Origin: Heterodera schachtii
Lineage: Eukaryota; Nematoda; Chromadorea; Rhabditida; Heteroderidae
Reading direction: 5' to 3'
DNA: 64,000 bases
NCBI GenBank assembly: GCA_023374025.1
Contig: SIJG01000126.1
Span: forward strand, 170,606-234,605
The notes under the pieces are model-generated. The model did not search any database and was not told the origin of the DNA. It saw only the letters and a list, made by a program, of their open reading frames with translations. This document shows, one piece after another, positions 13,551-25,966 of the stretch (its first letter is position 1; every line of letters begins with the position of its first letter). The position numbers were made by a program, and so were the translations under genes.

Positions 13551-14085
13551 TAGGGCGAGGATTTTTAGGTTTTTACTTATTTTTTCTGCGGCTTTAACTC
13601 GACGAGAAATGCACGAAAAACACCTTTTTTGTTCGGAAAACCTTCGTTTTAACGCCCCTATCCGACCCTAGGAATCCCTATTTTGGATGTTCGCCCCTAA
13701 AAATCCCTATTTTGAGTGTTCGCCCCTAAAATAAGTTTTTATCCCTATTTTGGCGTTTTCTCCAAAATTTATTAACAAAAATGCAATAAAAACAAAAAAT
13801 ACACCCCTAAGAATCAATCCAAAAAATTTCGAAAAAATATACCCCTAAGAATCGACACTAAAATGAAAAAACTTTCTAAAATATATCTTATTTGTAACTG
13901 CAATCAGTGAATAAAATTGCTTGCCTTAATTTTAACTTATTTACATAGAGAAAACAGCAATTTAAAAAATTGCACGCCTAAATTTGAAACTTTTTCGCCC
14001 CTATTTTCGCCCCTATTTCGTGAATTTTTTGCCCCTATTTAGGTCCCTAAATTGGAATTTTTCGCCCCTAAAAATCCTCGCCCTA
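13551..14085. mobile_element. hAT-like MITE with 8-bp TSD, cgcccctat arrays
   Basis: The ends are tagggcgaggatttttagg and its inverted copy cctaaaaatcctcgcccta. The direct flanks atgataat (13543-13550) and atgataat (14086-14093) are a perfect 8-bp target duplication, as made by the hAT superfamily. Inside both ends are arrays of cgcccctaaaaatccctattt-like words (13660-13755 and 13996-14075). The middle holds core B (13771-13870). There is no transposase frame in 535 bp, so it must have been moved in trans. A Mutator-type origin is less likely because the duplication is 8 rather than 9 bp. Confidence 0.88.
13771..13870 (+). repeat. Core B repeat module, copy 2
   Basis: Contains aacaaaaatgcaataaaaac, then acacccctaagaatcaatcc and tacccctaagaatcgac. 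This is the cleanest copy in the window and lies in the centre of the TIR element 13551-14085. Confidence 0.75.
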
Positions 14086-14093
14086 ATGATAAT

Positions 14094-15086
14094 AATGGCT
14101 TATTAAAAAAATTTTCAAATTATTTACTATGAATTTTGTGGATTAAATTTGATATTTAATATTTTTTTAATGATAAAATCAATAAGAAAATATTAAACTT
14201 GGCAGTTTGGCAGGTGATATTGTTGTGCCTTACTATGTGCCGAAATTTAGAAAATGCCTTTTACATAAATTTAATTTCTTGTAAAATTAAAATATAAAAG
14301 AAGATTTTAAAGATTTATTTAAGTACATAATTTTAATTTCTTTATTGATCTTTTTTTTCATTCTTTTGTTATATAATTTTTTTTCTTTTTAATGTCTTTT
14401 TGACTCATTCTGACATGTTTTAATATTATAATATTAAATCATAGTATATTTTTAAATAATTTTTTAATCAATTTAATCTTTTTTTTAAATCAAATTTATG
14501 AATTTGGGATTAATTTAACAATTTCCGTTTTTTATTTTTATTAAATTTATTATCTCAGATTGTTAAATTAAAAAAAAATTTAATTGTCTAATTATATTAG
14601 AAACATTTTGATATTAAATAATTTATAATTTTATTAAACAATGAGAATTATAATTTTGAGATGGCATCCAAGAGTCGTCACCTTGTAAGAAATTTTAATT
14701 ATTTTCAAATATCAATTGACTTAAAAAATTTAAAAACTGTTTTTTAGCACTTTTTTAATTTATTATTATTTTCTTTAATAATTATTATTATTAAAATAAA
14801 TTTTAAATTTTTTATTTGTTATGATTAATTCAATGAGATATTTTTCAAATTCACCTTTTCTCGGCAATTCACAGTTTTGTTCATATTTACAAGTTCATCA
14901 AGTTCAATTAATGGAAATTCTAACCTATTTTACTTACATTTTCTGTGCAAAACAATTTATTGCTAATAAGAAAATTTTTATTTTTTAAATTTTAAAACGT
15001 TTATAGTAATTTAAAATTCATCTCATCAAGACACGATCCGAAAGCAAAAACAATGCTTTCACAAGATAATTTATATAAATTAATTT
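14094..15086. other. AT-rich stretch
   Basis: No gene is supported. The only coding-like spot is a possible first exon at 14661-14684, described separately. Confidence 0.5.
14661..14684 (+). other. Possible first coding exon, very tentative
   Basis: An ATG in the context ttttgagATGG opens eight codons reading MASKSRHL and runs directly into gtaaga, a good donor site. The codons are more GC-rich than their surroundings. No matching downstream exon was identified, so this may be chance. Confidence 0.15.
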
Positions 15087-15432
15087 GATATATTTATTTT
15101 TCCAAACAAAATCTACAAAAAAAAAATAAAAAAATAAAATTTTAATTATAAAAATTTATCATTAATGTAAAAATTAATTAAAAGAGTATGTTTGTGAAAT
15201 TCATTTCTCTTTTAATTATTCATTTATCTTCTCTTTTTAGGAAAACAGTTGTTTTGGACAATAAAAAAATGGTTATAGAAGTTTTCCTAAAAAGAGAAGA
15301 TAAATGAATAATTAAAAGAGAAAAGAAATTTCACAAGCATACTCTTTTAATTAATTTTTAAATTAATGATAAATTTTTATAATTAAATTTTTTTTTTTTT
15401 TGTAGATTTTGTTTGGAAAAATAAATTATATA
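15087..15432. repeat. Foldback / long-hairpin element
   Basis: The left arm (15087-15246) and right arm (15281-15432) are near-perfect reverse complements, from atatttatttttccaaacaa inward to tctctttttaggaaaac. They surround a 34-base loop (15247-15280). Mismatches are limited to a few indels in A/T runs. With arms of about 160 bp and almost no loop, this is a foldback or long-TIR MITE, or a hairpin RNA source if transcribed. It ends about 40 bp before the second copy of the 1.2-kb repeat. No clear target duplication was found. Confidence 0.85.
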
Positions 15433-15473
15433 TTTTCATATCTTGATCGCGTTCAATTATGTATTAAGTATTA

Positions 15474-16777
15474 AATTATGGTTTTTGTAAATTATTATTA
15501 CCATTGAAAGAATTATTTATTATTGTACATTGTAGAAAACATTTGCTGCGCCCTCCAGGGAATTTGAGAAAATTTTACCGGCACTTGAAAATGCATAAAA
15601 TTAAAATCTATTAACTAAATTATTATTGTTATTTGAAGTCAAAAATTAAATAATGCTTTGATAATGAATAAACAAAAAAACTTTACTTTAATATAGATTG
15701 AATGGTGATTTGTGTCTATTATGTATTAATTTTATTTCAAAAATCAGAACTTTAATAATTATTATAAAAAAACCAGCGCAATAAGGCATTCGGGTGGTCT
15801 TGGGATATTCTTCAAAAACTAATTTTCGATTTTCTTAAATCCATAAATCACATAGGGAAAACAACGAGATCCTGATGATTACTATACTCATTATTTTTTA
15901 TATTTCTATAAATGCGTCAGTGAAAAAAGACCGTCAGTAAAATTTTATTGTTATAAAAAAAGGATCATCAAAGTTCAATATAAAATTTAAAAATAAAGAA
16001 TTAAATTTTAAAATCCATAAATATTAAATAATGAGCCCGATTTTCGGACCAGACATTTGCGCCCTACAGCTTAGAATTTAACGCCAACACAGGCGGATTT
16101 TTGGGACAATATCTTTAATTTTATAAGTTATGGCAAAAATTAAAAAACTTCGTTAAGTCAAATAATCTTACATAATTTATATAAAACTGAAGGTAATTTT
16201 TTAAAAATTATCAATCCAGTAGATAACAACTAGGATACGCAGAAGATTTCATATATTTTTAATTTGTTAAAAAGTTGTCTGAAAAAATAGATTTTTAAAA
16301 CCATATGAAATCTAAGTTTACTTATATTAAGTACTTATGAAAAATCTTATTAATTAACCTAAATTTACATTAAAGAAAAATAAACGAAAAATTATTTTAC
16401 ACAATAAAGTGATTAACACATTGCAAAATCTAGAGATAACAAAAAATCATATATAAAAATATATAATATTAATGCAAGAGTTTTTCAAACTATATATAAA
16501 TCATTGGAAAAAAATTCTAATGAAAATTAAGGTTTTCTATTAACAATATAAATATAAATATGGGACTTAAACAAAAATATTAATAAAAAAAAAATTAGCT
16601 TAATCACTTTAAAAAGCTTTTTTTTTTAATAGATTAATTTTCAAAAACATAATAAGAAAGACCAAAATATAAAAATAAATTTAAAGAATATAAATGGATA
16701 TAAGACAAATATAATATAACAGATTTAAATTATATAATATTATTTGTTTACCTTTTTAGATGCTTTAAAGACTTAAC
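15474..16777 (+). repeat. 1.2-kb direct repeat, copy 2
   Basis: The partner of 5664-6918. It begins with the shared tttttgtaaattattatta, then has about 58 bases absent from copy 1 (ending tgctgcgccctcca, about 15494-15558). From gggaatttgagaaaatttta onward it is collinear with copy 1. The first 900 bases appear identical; after gcaagagttttt (about 16477) differences accumulate. The extra bases could be an insertion here or a deletion in copy 1, where they are replaced by 'acc'. Confidence 0.85.
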
Positions 16778-17677
16778 TCCCCATTTTCTTATTACTTTGT
16801 TAGATTATTTTGGCAAATGAATAAATTAATATTTTTTAAAGCTTTTTTCATATTTTTATTAAAATATTATTGTAAATAAAATATAATTAATAAAAATAAA
16901 TTCATTGTGTGTGCTAATTATTATTTTTTTGTATTATCAAATGATTAAGTAAAACTTTCTAGGTTTTAATTAAATATTAAACTTGTTAATATTAATCATT
17001 GAATATTTTATCATTTATTACTTTTATTATGAAAACTATTAAGGTTAAGGTTTTTTTTTTTATACTCAGTAAATGTTCTTATTTTCTGGTTAATAGCCTT
17101 AAATTGAAATGAATTTTTAAAAATTGAATGTTTTGGGTTTAATTTTAATAATTTGTTAATTAAAAGGCGAATTAGTTGATCAGTTTTAATTAATCAGCTT
17201 TTATTTTTTAATTTGATTTGATATAAATAATATTACTGTATTAATTAATTATTAATTCTTATTTTTCACTCCCTTGTTGATTGAAAATTTCAAGGTTGCG
17301 TTAAAGGGAAAAACTTAAAAAACATATAAAATTTTATATTATTTTTAGCTTTTAAATTAAATATTACGATAATCAATTAAATTTTTAATACACTATATGT
17401 TTTGAAATTTTCTTTTTTTACACCACTTTCCATTTTTTCACTAATCACTACAGGTGTTTTTTAATTGGTTTGATAATTAAATGGCAAAAGAAATATCAAA
17501 AAAATTTTACATTTACTAAGTTTAAATTGTTCAATTGTTTTCTATATGATTTGTTTAAATTATTATTTTTCAAATTTTGTTTGAAAGCTTTTCTTATAAT
17601 TTTACCATTTATTATATTTTTTATATTAATAAAATATTTACCAACTTAATTTTTAAAAAATCTATTTTTCTATACAG

Positions 17678-17759
17678 TAACTTGGCCTGGTGTCATGTAA
17701 TTTTCCCAATGTGGCTGGTGTTTGAATTTTTTGATTCAATATCTACATATATAAAATAA
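17678..17759 (+). other. Possible terminal exon, membrane-like
   Basis: After a good acceptor (tctatttttctatacag, ending 17677) an open frame continues to a TAA and reads NLAWCHVIFPMWLVFEFFDS in part. Its GC content is higher than the flanks. A W-x2-V-x2-P pattern in a hydrophobic segment is loosely reminiscent of small four-helix membrane proteins (TMEM60/TMEM203 type), but 26 codons are too few to assign. No upstream partner exon was recognised. Confidence 0.2.
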
Positions 17760-18904
17760 AATCATTAATTAATTTTTGTTTCATTAATTTTTAAGATATT
17801 TCATATTATTTTTTATCTTTACTATGCATCGAACAAAATAATTTTGATTTTGAATTTAGTAATTATGACCATTAATGAATCTACAATTTGAAATTTTTTT
17901 TACAGTATGCTTTAAATTGTGACATGTTTTCCTTAGTGGTTTAATCAAAATTTCAATTGCATAAACTTGAAATAAAAAAACAGATTTTACTGTCGAAAAT
18001 CAGAAAATTTTTTCAAATTATTTGAAATAAATTTATTTACAAATTTTGCGATTTTTTAGTAAAAAATTCGTAAGTTAAATAATTTTTTTTATTAAACCTT
18101 AAGGTAGGAAAATTAATTAAAATAAAAATAATATAGTAATCGTTTCCACTCTCGTAAACAATTTTAATATTCAAAATTATTAATAATTTTAAAAAGAAAC
18201 CAAAAAATTTTTATAAAATACATGTTTTAATATTCGTATTGTATAAAAGCAGAAATTTTGTGAGAAATTTATTACGGGATTACAAAGATTTTTCTTTTAT
18301 TAAGATATGTATTTACAAAACAATTTGCTGAAAAATCTCTATTTGTTTTACGCCTTTTTACGCTTTCAGCGTTTTTGGTTATAACTTTTTTCGTGTCCTT
18401 TGAATCCGCTACAAATTTCTTATAAAATGATTGATTATGCATGAGTAATTTATTTTATAAATTCATTTTTGGGTATTTATCTTGTATTATAAGCAGTTTC
18501 AAAATAAAATAATAACTTTTTTTTTAATTGTTATTTATTTTTATTCAATAATTTAACATTATTCATTAACAAAAAATATATTTTTTTTATAATTTATTTA
18601 TATAAATTATTCTTGGTACTTAACTTGTCTATTGCATTATGTTCTTTGGCCATGATTTTAATGTATAAATCGTACAAAAGATCATCTATAAATAATTCTT
18701 ATGTTATTCATTTTTATTTAAAAAAGATTTGTATTTAACAATCATGTCTATTAAATTGCCTATTTATGGTTCTAATGCCAGCTGATCATTAAAATATATT
18801 TCTTCTTAATTTTTTTTTAATTAATATTTTTATTTAATTAAAGAATTGTTTTTGCAGTTTTTTAAACGTTTTATAATATTTTTTAAATTATTCTAAATTC
18901 TATT

Positions 18905-19185
18905 AAAATTGATTTTTTCTCAAGACAACTCGGATCTAGTAGCAATTAAAAGAAGGTTTTTAAACAAATTTAGTTGGGGGGTCCGGCGGTGTCGATAGGC
19001 GACACTGACAATTTTTCTAAAAATTATGGGTCGTTTTTAACAGATTTTTGTCACAAATACTGACCTATTTTGGGTCAAGCTTTAAATTTTCTAGATAAAT
19101 ATCGACATTCCCTTAAATTTTAAAATTATGAGTAAAAACAAAATTTTGTCAACCCTCAATCTGAAAAAATAAAAGAATTGTTAGT
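18905..19185 (+). repeat. Core A relic, tandem unit 1
   Basis: The order is: caagac-aactcgga-c, a gcaattaaaagaaggttt block, a GC block gtccggcggtgtcgataggc (18981-19000), then ttttaacagatttttg, acctattttg and caaccctcaa. The same series repeats in unit 2 (19262-19580) with moderate divergence. It is non-coding. Confidence 0.65.
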
Positions 19186-19261
19186 TAATTTTTTTAAAAG
19201 TTTCAAAAAATTTTTTTTTTAGTTGATTTTTATTTTTAATTCATCATAAAATTCTTTTTAA

Positions 19262-19580
19262 TACTTATTTTATCTGCAAGACTTAGCTCGGAGCCAGAAG
19301 CAATAAAAAGAAGGTTATTTTTAACATTTTTTTGCGGCTCATTTTTCCAAAAAAAAATTTCGTTAGGAGGTGCGGCGTTGAAGATAGGCGCCACCAGAAA
19401 AATGTTGAAAATTAAATGAAATTTGTTAAAAAATAGTGGCTAGTTTTAACAGATTTTTGTACGAATAATAACCTATTTTGGAATTAAAATTTTTAGATTA
19501 ATATTGACATTATGCTAAAAATGAGTAAGTTTAAGAAATTATAAAAAAATTTGGTCACTACCCTCAAATAAGAATTAATA
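19262..19580 (+). repeat. Core A relic, tandem unit 2
   Basis: Parallel to unit 1: gcaagacttagctcgga, gcaataaaaagaaggtta, ggtgcggcgttgaagatagg then cgccacc (19370-19395), ttttaacagatttttg, acctattttgg and ctaccctcaaa. The two units are head-to-tail about 360 bp apart, so this is an old tandem duplication or two adjacent insertions of one family. Confidence 0.65.
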
Positions 19581-19883
19581 AAAATAAGAAAAAAATTCCG
19601 GCAAAAAACACAATCCATTTTGTTTTAACTCGTATAAAATTATTTTTAATTGCTTTTATATTTTTATAAGCTTGCTTCAAGTGACGTGAATAATTAAAAA
19701 ACATATTAATACTTACTTTAATTAACAATAAAAATTATTCATTGCAAACAATTCCAAATAATTTATTTATGATATCATAAATTAATTAAGCATTTAATTA
19801 GTTTTTTTCATTATGATTATTTTCTTCATTATTATTTTTTTATATCTATATATGATTTCACATTTTAAAAAATTTGCATAAGC

Positions 19884-19941
19884 AAGGCGGTTTTCATGCA
19901 GTGTCCGATTCAGGCGCGCTCGGCGCGGCTACGTTTGCCTT
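19884..19941. other. Short GC-rich segment, unidentified
   Basis: Includes caaggcggttttcatgcagt and aggcgcgctcggcgcggcta in an otherwise AT-rich region. It has no TIR partner and no extended open frame. It may be the tip of a transposon family or a very short exon; there is no further support for either. Confidence 0.25.
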
Positions 19942-20306
19942 TTTAAATTGTTTTTATTGATTTATAAAATATTTTTCATTATAAATTTATAAATAATTTT
20001 CAATTATTAATGTTCTTATTTATTAATTTTTTTTTACTCTTTTATAATTTTAGTCTTTGATTTTTTTGTCGGCTAAATCTTACTTTTGTTTTTTAAAGTT
20101 TCTGTCGGCTGTAAAATTTCATTTAAAATTATTAAAAATCATTTATTTCTTAATTTCATAATTTCATAATTTGTTATTTCTTGAAACTATTTTTTATATT
20201 TAGTTTTATTAACGATAGATAATTGTGCGCAATCGTTCAATATTCTTTTTTCTTAAAATTCTAAATTTATTCTTATTTTCTTATGTAGCTAAAATTTATT
20301 TAATAA

Positions 20307-20420
20307 TAAAATCGAGGAAAAACATCCCTAAGAAATGATATGAAAAAGTTCAGAAAATAGACACTTAGAATTTAGGTTTACTAAAAAATTGATCTCCAAA
20401 AATTTTTTTTCTTTAAAATT
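20307..20420 (+). repeat. Core B repeat module, copy 3
   Basis: Boxes catccctaagaaatgat and cacttagaattta, followed by aaattgatctccaaaaattt, align with the 342-530 copy. The gcaataaaaac box is degenerate here (ataataaaatcga). No TIR is visible, so it is a relic. Confidence 0.5.
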
Positions 20421-23106
20421 TTTAGGTATAAAAATTTACTTATCCGAAAAAAATTACAAAAAATTTAATAATCATTTAAATGACCAAAATTAAGTTTTGA
20501 TTAAGTTTTACGTGAACAAATAAAAAATAAAGATTAAATAATTTTGTTTTATTTTTTGATAATTCCATGCCATTAAATGCTCTTTAATATTTATATTTAA
20601 AGTATAAAAGAAAAATAAATATTTATCTTAAAATAATTTCTAATATTTTATTTTTCGATTATAAAAAAAGTTTTCTTTTGTGATTTTTATGAAATAGCAG
20701 AATGAAAATCTAAAAAATAGCGAATTTGATTTACCCATGGATTTTTAAGTCCGAAAAAACCAAAATAGAGGCAAAAAAATGGTAAATTATGGGCGAAACT
20801 CTTCAAAAATCTATGGGTTTTTAATGAAAATAAATTAAAATAGAGGTAAATACTTGTTTCAAAATTTATGCTATTTTGAATAAAAATGCATTTATTTTGA
20901 GTCCAGAACAAAGTTCTCTTTTATGACTTTTGTATTTTTTAAATTTAGTAATGGATCTTGTTTGATAGTTTATTTAGGCGTGAATTTATCTTTTAATGAT
21001 TGCAATTATAATGTAGCAGTATTTTAAGTAGTTCATTTTTTATTTATTTCTCATGGTAATCTGCGTTATTTCTTTTGATGAGTTTTTCGGCATTCATATG
21101 TACATTTCATTTTATAATTATTTTATATTATATGTAATTAGGTTGATTATTCCATCGATAATTTCTCATTTATCATTGGTCGTCAGGACGTGCAAAAATT
21201 TGTATTTAATATATTTAAATCTTGTATTTTTTTTATGTCCTTTTTTGTAATTTTTTAATAAATAAAGGGAATGAATAAGCACTTTTCTTGTTTGAAATTG
21301 CTGTATAAAAATTAGAAAGCAGAATGTTTTATTTTAAATATTTTATTTTATCGATATTATAAAGTTTATTATTTTTTGAAATCATATTTTTAATTTAAAC
21401 GAATTATATTTATATTTAGTTTTTAATTAATCAAAATCTTTTATTTGATAATCAATTTTATTATTTTTAAAATAATTCTATTTTGTTTTTTTAATTTAAG
21501 GTGTGAATATAAACAAAAATTAATTTTATTATTTTTTTATATACCAATGACCTTTTTTGTAAGGTATAAAAGATAAACTGACGAATATAGGAAAAGTTCG
21601 ATTTAATGTAAATCAATTTTTTTGGTAAATATAATTTTATCATTTAAAAAACTTTTATAAAAAAATAAATTACTTGTATAAAATAAAAATAAATTTTGAA
21701 GATTATTATTTTTTTTACTTATTTATTTATTCAAAATAATATTAATCATTCAAATTATTAAAATATAATTATTATTTATTTATTTTATATTTCCATGTTT
21801 GATAATAATTTAATTGAAAACTAAATAATTAAATTAAATTAAAAATTAAATAAATGTTACTCGTTTGATTTTAGTTATCGTACATCTATATTTGTTATAA
21901 ATTGATAGAATAGATTGTCACTAACTAATTTTCAATTATTTTTAAAAAACATTAAATACCATTTTTTATCATTTTTTCTATTTATTGTCTTTTTGAGTCA
22001 TTCTGTTACACTTTATTTACATTTTATATTTTTTGTAATTTTCTAATGTAAAAATCACATACTTTAAATTAAATTTTCATTGTTTTTAAATTAGGCTCTA
22101 ATCAGTGGAATAAAATAATTTTCGTTTATATTTAGTTTTGTAAGCCTTACATTACGAAAATATGTTAAAGTTTCACATCTTTTCCTCTCTCGCTAATAGA
22201 TTTTCATATAATTTTTCTCCTGTAAAGAATTCTCTTTTTTTGCAAAATCTTAAATTATCATAGATTAAATCCAATATTATTAGTATCTAATGGTAATTAG
22301 ATTAAATTTTTTATTATAAAATTAAACAAAATACTTTCAATGAGGGGCAGCCAGTTTTATCTTCTTTCTAGTTATTAGTTTTATTTGTAAATTTTATTAA
22401 TAAATTTTAAATTTTTACGTTTTCTTCAAAAGCTTTGACCAACATTTTATTTTTTCAGCATTATTTTATTTTTGTTGGTATTTTATTGCTGATAAAAATA
22501 AATTTTTTATATATTTTTTTGAATTATTCTTCTATTTTTCTATTTTTTATGTAAAAAAAAATTAATTTTATTTTTATTTTTTTCGGTTTTACTATTTTTA
22601 TATCATGTCCTTCTTTTCGTTTGTTCATGGTTGTAATTAATGCTCAAAAATTTTTTTTATTGAAATAAATATTATAAAAGAAATTTAAATATATTTTTTT
22701 CTTCATTATTACTGGGTTTAAAATGTATGCTTATTATTGTGATAATGTTACTTAATATTTAATATGCTTTTTATTTGCAGTTCATTTTCTCAGCTGAAAT
22801 TTAATATAAATGATCTTTTTATCTCTTTTTTATAATGATTAGTAGATATAGAATTATCCGCTATGATTTCGCCTGATTTTAATTAAAAAAAAAATCATAT
22901 TTTTTATTTTTTATTATTTTAGGTCAAATAAACTTTACATTTATTTTATATGTTGCGATTAATTGCTGAATTAGTTAATATTTTTAAATATATTATTTTA
23001 AGCTATTCGAATCATGGCCACCTTCTCCATGCAATCTCTCCCTTTTAATAATAATTTCTTCATTTAATTCAAAAAATTATTTTTTTACTATTTTGGTGCA
23101 TATGTT

Positions 23107-23962
23107 GGTGCCGCGTCGTTGCGCGAAAACCGCAAAAATGATGACGTCACAAAAAGGGCGTTGCGCGAAAACCGCAAAAAAGGGCGTTGCGCGAAAACCG
23201 CAAAAATTTTATAATTTATTTATTTAAATGTTATTAAGTAAATTAATCAAATAAAATTATTTTATAATTGATTTATTAAAGTAAATCCCTAATAAATATA
23301 ATGAAGCATTTAATTCAATCAATTTGGTCTATGGATTTATATTCTCTTGCTTAGTCAATTCAGCAGTAGGATTATCCAAATCTATTTAATACTTAACATA
23401 ACTTATTATAATATTAAATAATAATGCTAATAATTTAAATGATGTTTCATCAGCAGTAGGATTATAATCAAACATTCAGTCCCCATTTATTTATGTTAAG
23501 AGCCATCGGCTTTATGGCACGCCAATTTGCAAAAATGTTAGTGTATAAAAATCGCCACTCAATGGGTTTCTAACCAGCGTATTTTCTGAATTCTCCTTGC
23601 GTTTCTTAAATCCGTCATCTAAAGAATATAAAATTAAAATATGAATAAAATTATATATTTTGTTTTATCATTTGAGCAAATATATTACAGTCGAGATTTC
23701 TCTAGTTGTTTGTCAAAAAATTAATCTTTGAATGTTATAAATATATTTTATTATTTGAGATAAATTTGCTCAATAATATGTTAAAAAATTAATTGTAAAA
23801 TAATTTATTTGATTAATTTGCTTATTAATATTTAAAAAATTAATTGTAAAATAGTTTTATTTGATTAATTTGCTTAATAACATTTAAAAAAATTAATGAT
23901 AAAATTTTTGCGGTTTTCGCGCAACGCCCTTTTTTGCGGGTTTCGCGCAACGACGCGGCACC
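23107..23962. mobile_element. TIR element with 8-bp TSD and gcgcgaaaaccgc arrays
   Basis: The ends are ggtgccgcgtcgttgcgcga and its inverted copy, which ends cgcaacgacgcggcacc. The flanks catatgtt (23099-23106) and catatgtt (23963-23970) are a perfect 8-bp target duplication. The left end has three gttgcgcgaaaaccgcaaaa units and the right end two. One left unit is interrupted by a perfect palindrome tgacgtca (about 23141-23148). Inverted similarity extends inward for about 150 bp (taaatgttattaagtaaatt on the left), and the right side also has tandem units of about 57 bp (23770-23890). No transposase frame exists in 856 bp. The TSD length fits hAT, P or Merlin-type transposases; the ends alone do not decide which. 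Confidence 0.88.
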
Positions 23963-23970
23963 CATATGTT

Positions 23971-25572
23971 AACCTGTTTTTTTAAATTTCTTTACAGTTA
24001 ATCAGTTAAAAACATTAAATTTTTCTTTATTTTTTAAGTGGATTTTAAATAAAAATATTTATAAATTTTCTTGAACCAAATAAAAATATATTTAAAATGC
24101 TTCAATATATCATTTGGTAATTAATTATGCAATAAATATTTCAAATTGAATTGAAACTTATGTTTATACCTTGATGGGCTGAAAATTTAATTTTATTATT
24201 TACATTAATTTTTAAAATAATTAATTATTTTTTACAAAATAATATTATTTTTCCATGGTTCAGTCCTCTAAAATTGAAAACTCGGTAACGAAACGAAACT
24301 GAAATTAATTATTCATTTTATATGATACAAATTCCTTTAAAAATTTTGCCACTTTTTATTATAAATAAAATTGAATTTATTTAATTTAAATTACCAATTG
24401 TCGTTCTCCTTGCGGACAGAAGACCGATGCACTATCAAATACCGCTCAAATAACTTGGATATTATTTAATAATTCTTTAAATTTTATATTTTTACAAATT
24501 AAAATTAAACAAATCAAGATAATATAAGCGAATGTTAAATAATTATTTTCTATTTTTTTATATTTACATTTATGGTAAAACCGAAATTAAATCAATTTAA
24601 TAATTTAAAGTTATGAGTTAATTCTATTATCATATCGTTTCAAATTTACGCTTAAAAAATATTAATATCATTCAAAAAACACCAATGAATATGTATATTC
24701 CGATATTATTTAAAACAGACTTCTTTAATTATCAATAATTACGAAGGTAAATGAATAGTTTTAAAATTCACTTAAATAATTATTATTTTACTTATTTCAT
24801 TCACATTTTTTTCCATATGAAATTTTCATTTCGATAAGACTTACTTTTTATTCTTTTCTGAAATTTATTTATTTATTTTTATATATCACGTTATTTTTAT
24901 CCATAAATTTAACATGAATTAATTCAAGTGCATTTGGCAGTTTTGAATGTAAATTTTGACCTCCAACTTATTGTTATTATTTATTTCTGTTCGTGATTAT
25001 TAATGTGTTTTTTTTTTACTTTATTCTATAAAAAATAAATAATTAATGATTATTTTATAAATTAAATTAATTTATTTAAAATTTATGGTCGATCATATTT
25101 TTTTGTTCGACAAGCGTAAAATGGTATATATTTAGATATTTTTAAAAATTTTTTAATCAATTTCTTTCTTTATTTTTATTCACGCATATTATGTCGGCTA
25201 AATATTTTTTTTCTCGAGAAAAAGTGCTCCAAGAGAAAAATTTTAAAATTCAAAAAAAATTGACATTCCATTTTAACTATTAACATAGTTTATTAAATTT
25301 AGATAAAAAAATAGTATATGGGCATTACAATGAATTAAATACTACTTAAGAATTATTAAATTTTAGAATTTTTACCATAATATGAATTTATTTAGTTTAT
25401 CATTACTGAATTCATTATATGATTATTTTTTAGTTTTGAAATATTATAATATTATAATAATTGAATAATTTTATTTTACATTTAATAATTTAACTTATCA
25501 TTTAATAAGCGATTTTAAATTGTTATAAAATTATTAATACATGGAAGAATTTGCACTATGAAATTTTTTATA
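23971..25572. other. AT-rich stretch
   Basis: No gene or repeat boundary is recognised. A small GC-richer patch at 24400-24440 (gtcgttctccttgcggacag) has no extended open frame. Confidence 0.5.
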
Positions 25573-25580
25573 ATATAAAG

Positions 25581-25966
25581 GGGTCGGGGTCAACTCGCCG
25601 CGGGCTCTTTCGGCGCCGCCAAATTTGAAATGTTATAACTTTTTTCGTAGTCAGTTAAAGTAAGCAAGTCTGGCATCATTTGAAAGCTCTCAATGTGCTT
25701 AACATTTTCCTGTCAAAAAAGAAATAATACACCCAAGTATAAAAAATTTATGGCAAACGGCGCCGAAAAAGCCATGAAAAAAGTAAATTTTTGAGGTTTT
25801 TTGGCCATAACTTTTTTGTAAGCTGACAAAATATTTTGAAGTTTTGCATGCTAATAGAGAATGTTGAGAGCTATCGAATAATTCCAAAAACCTTTAATTT
25901 GGTTGATAATGAGAAAAGTTATTAGCAAAGGCGCCAAAAGGGTCGGCGGCGAGTTGGGCGGTTCCC
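25581..25966. mobile_element. Short TIR element with 8-bp TSD
   Basis: The left end is gggtcggggtcaactcgccg and the right end, inverted, is gggaaccgcccaactcgccg. Both continue to a ggcgcc box, giving imperfect TIRs of about 37 bp. The flanks atataaag (25573-25580) and atataaag (25967-25974) are a perfect 8-bp duplication. The inside has two loosely similar direct segments starting ataacttttttcgta (25631) and ataacttttttgtaag (25807), each followed by a gcat/ggcat box and gagagc/aagctc. No transposase. A partial relative sits at 11401-11490. Confidence 0.85.

Larger units (their letters stand above)
16778..23098. other. Long AT-rich stretch with transposon relics
   Basis: It holds two tandem core A relics (18905-19580), a short GC-rich segment (19884-19941), a core B copy (20307-20420) and a possible exon at 17678-17759. 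The 74-codon minus frame at 20687-20911 and the 65-codon plus frame at 21053-21250 have no recognisable motif. Nothing else coding is supported. Confidence 0.5.

Noticed and set aside
14661..14684. First exon of NDUFV1
   Set aside because: MASKSRHL with a donor is suggestive of a start exon, but nothing links it to the exon at 52967 and it is 38 kb away.
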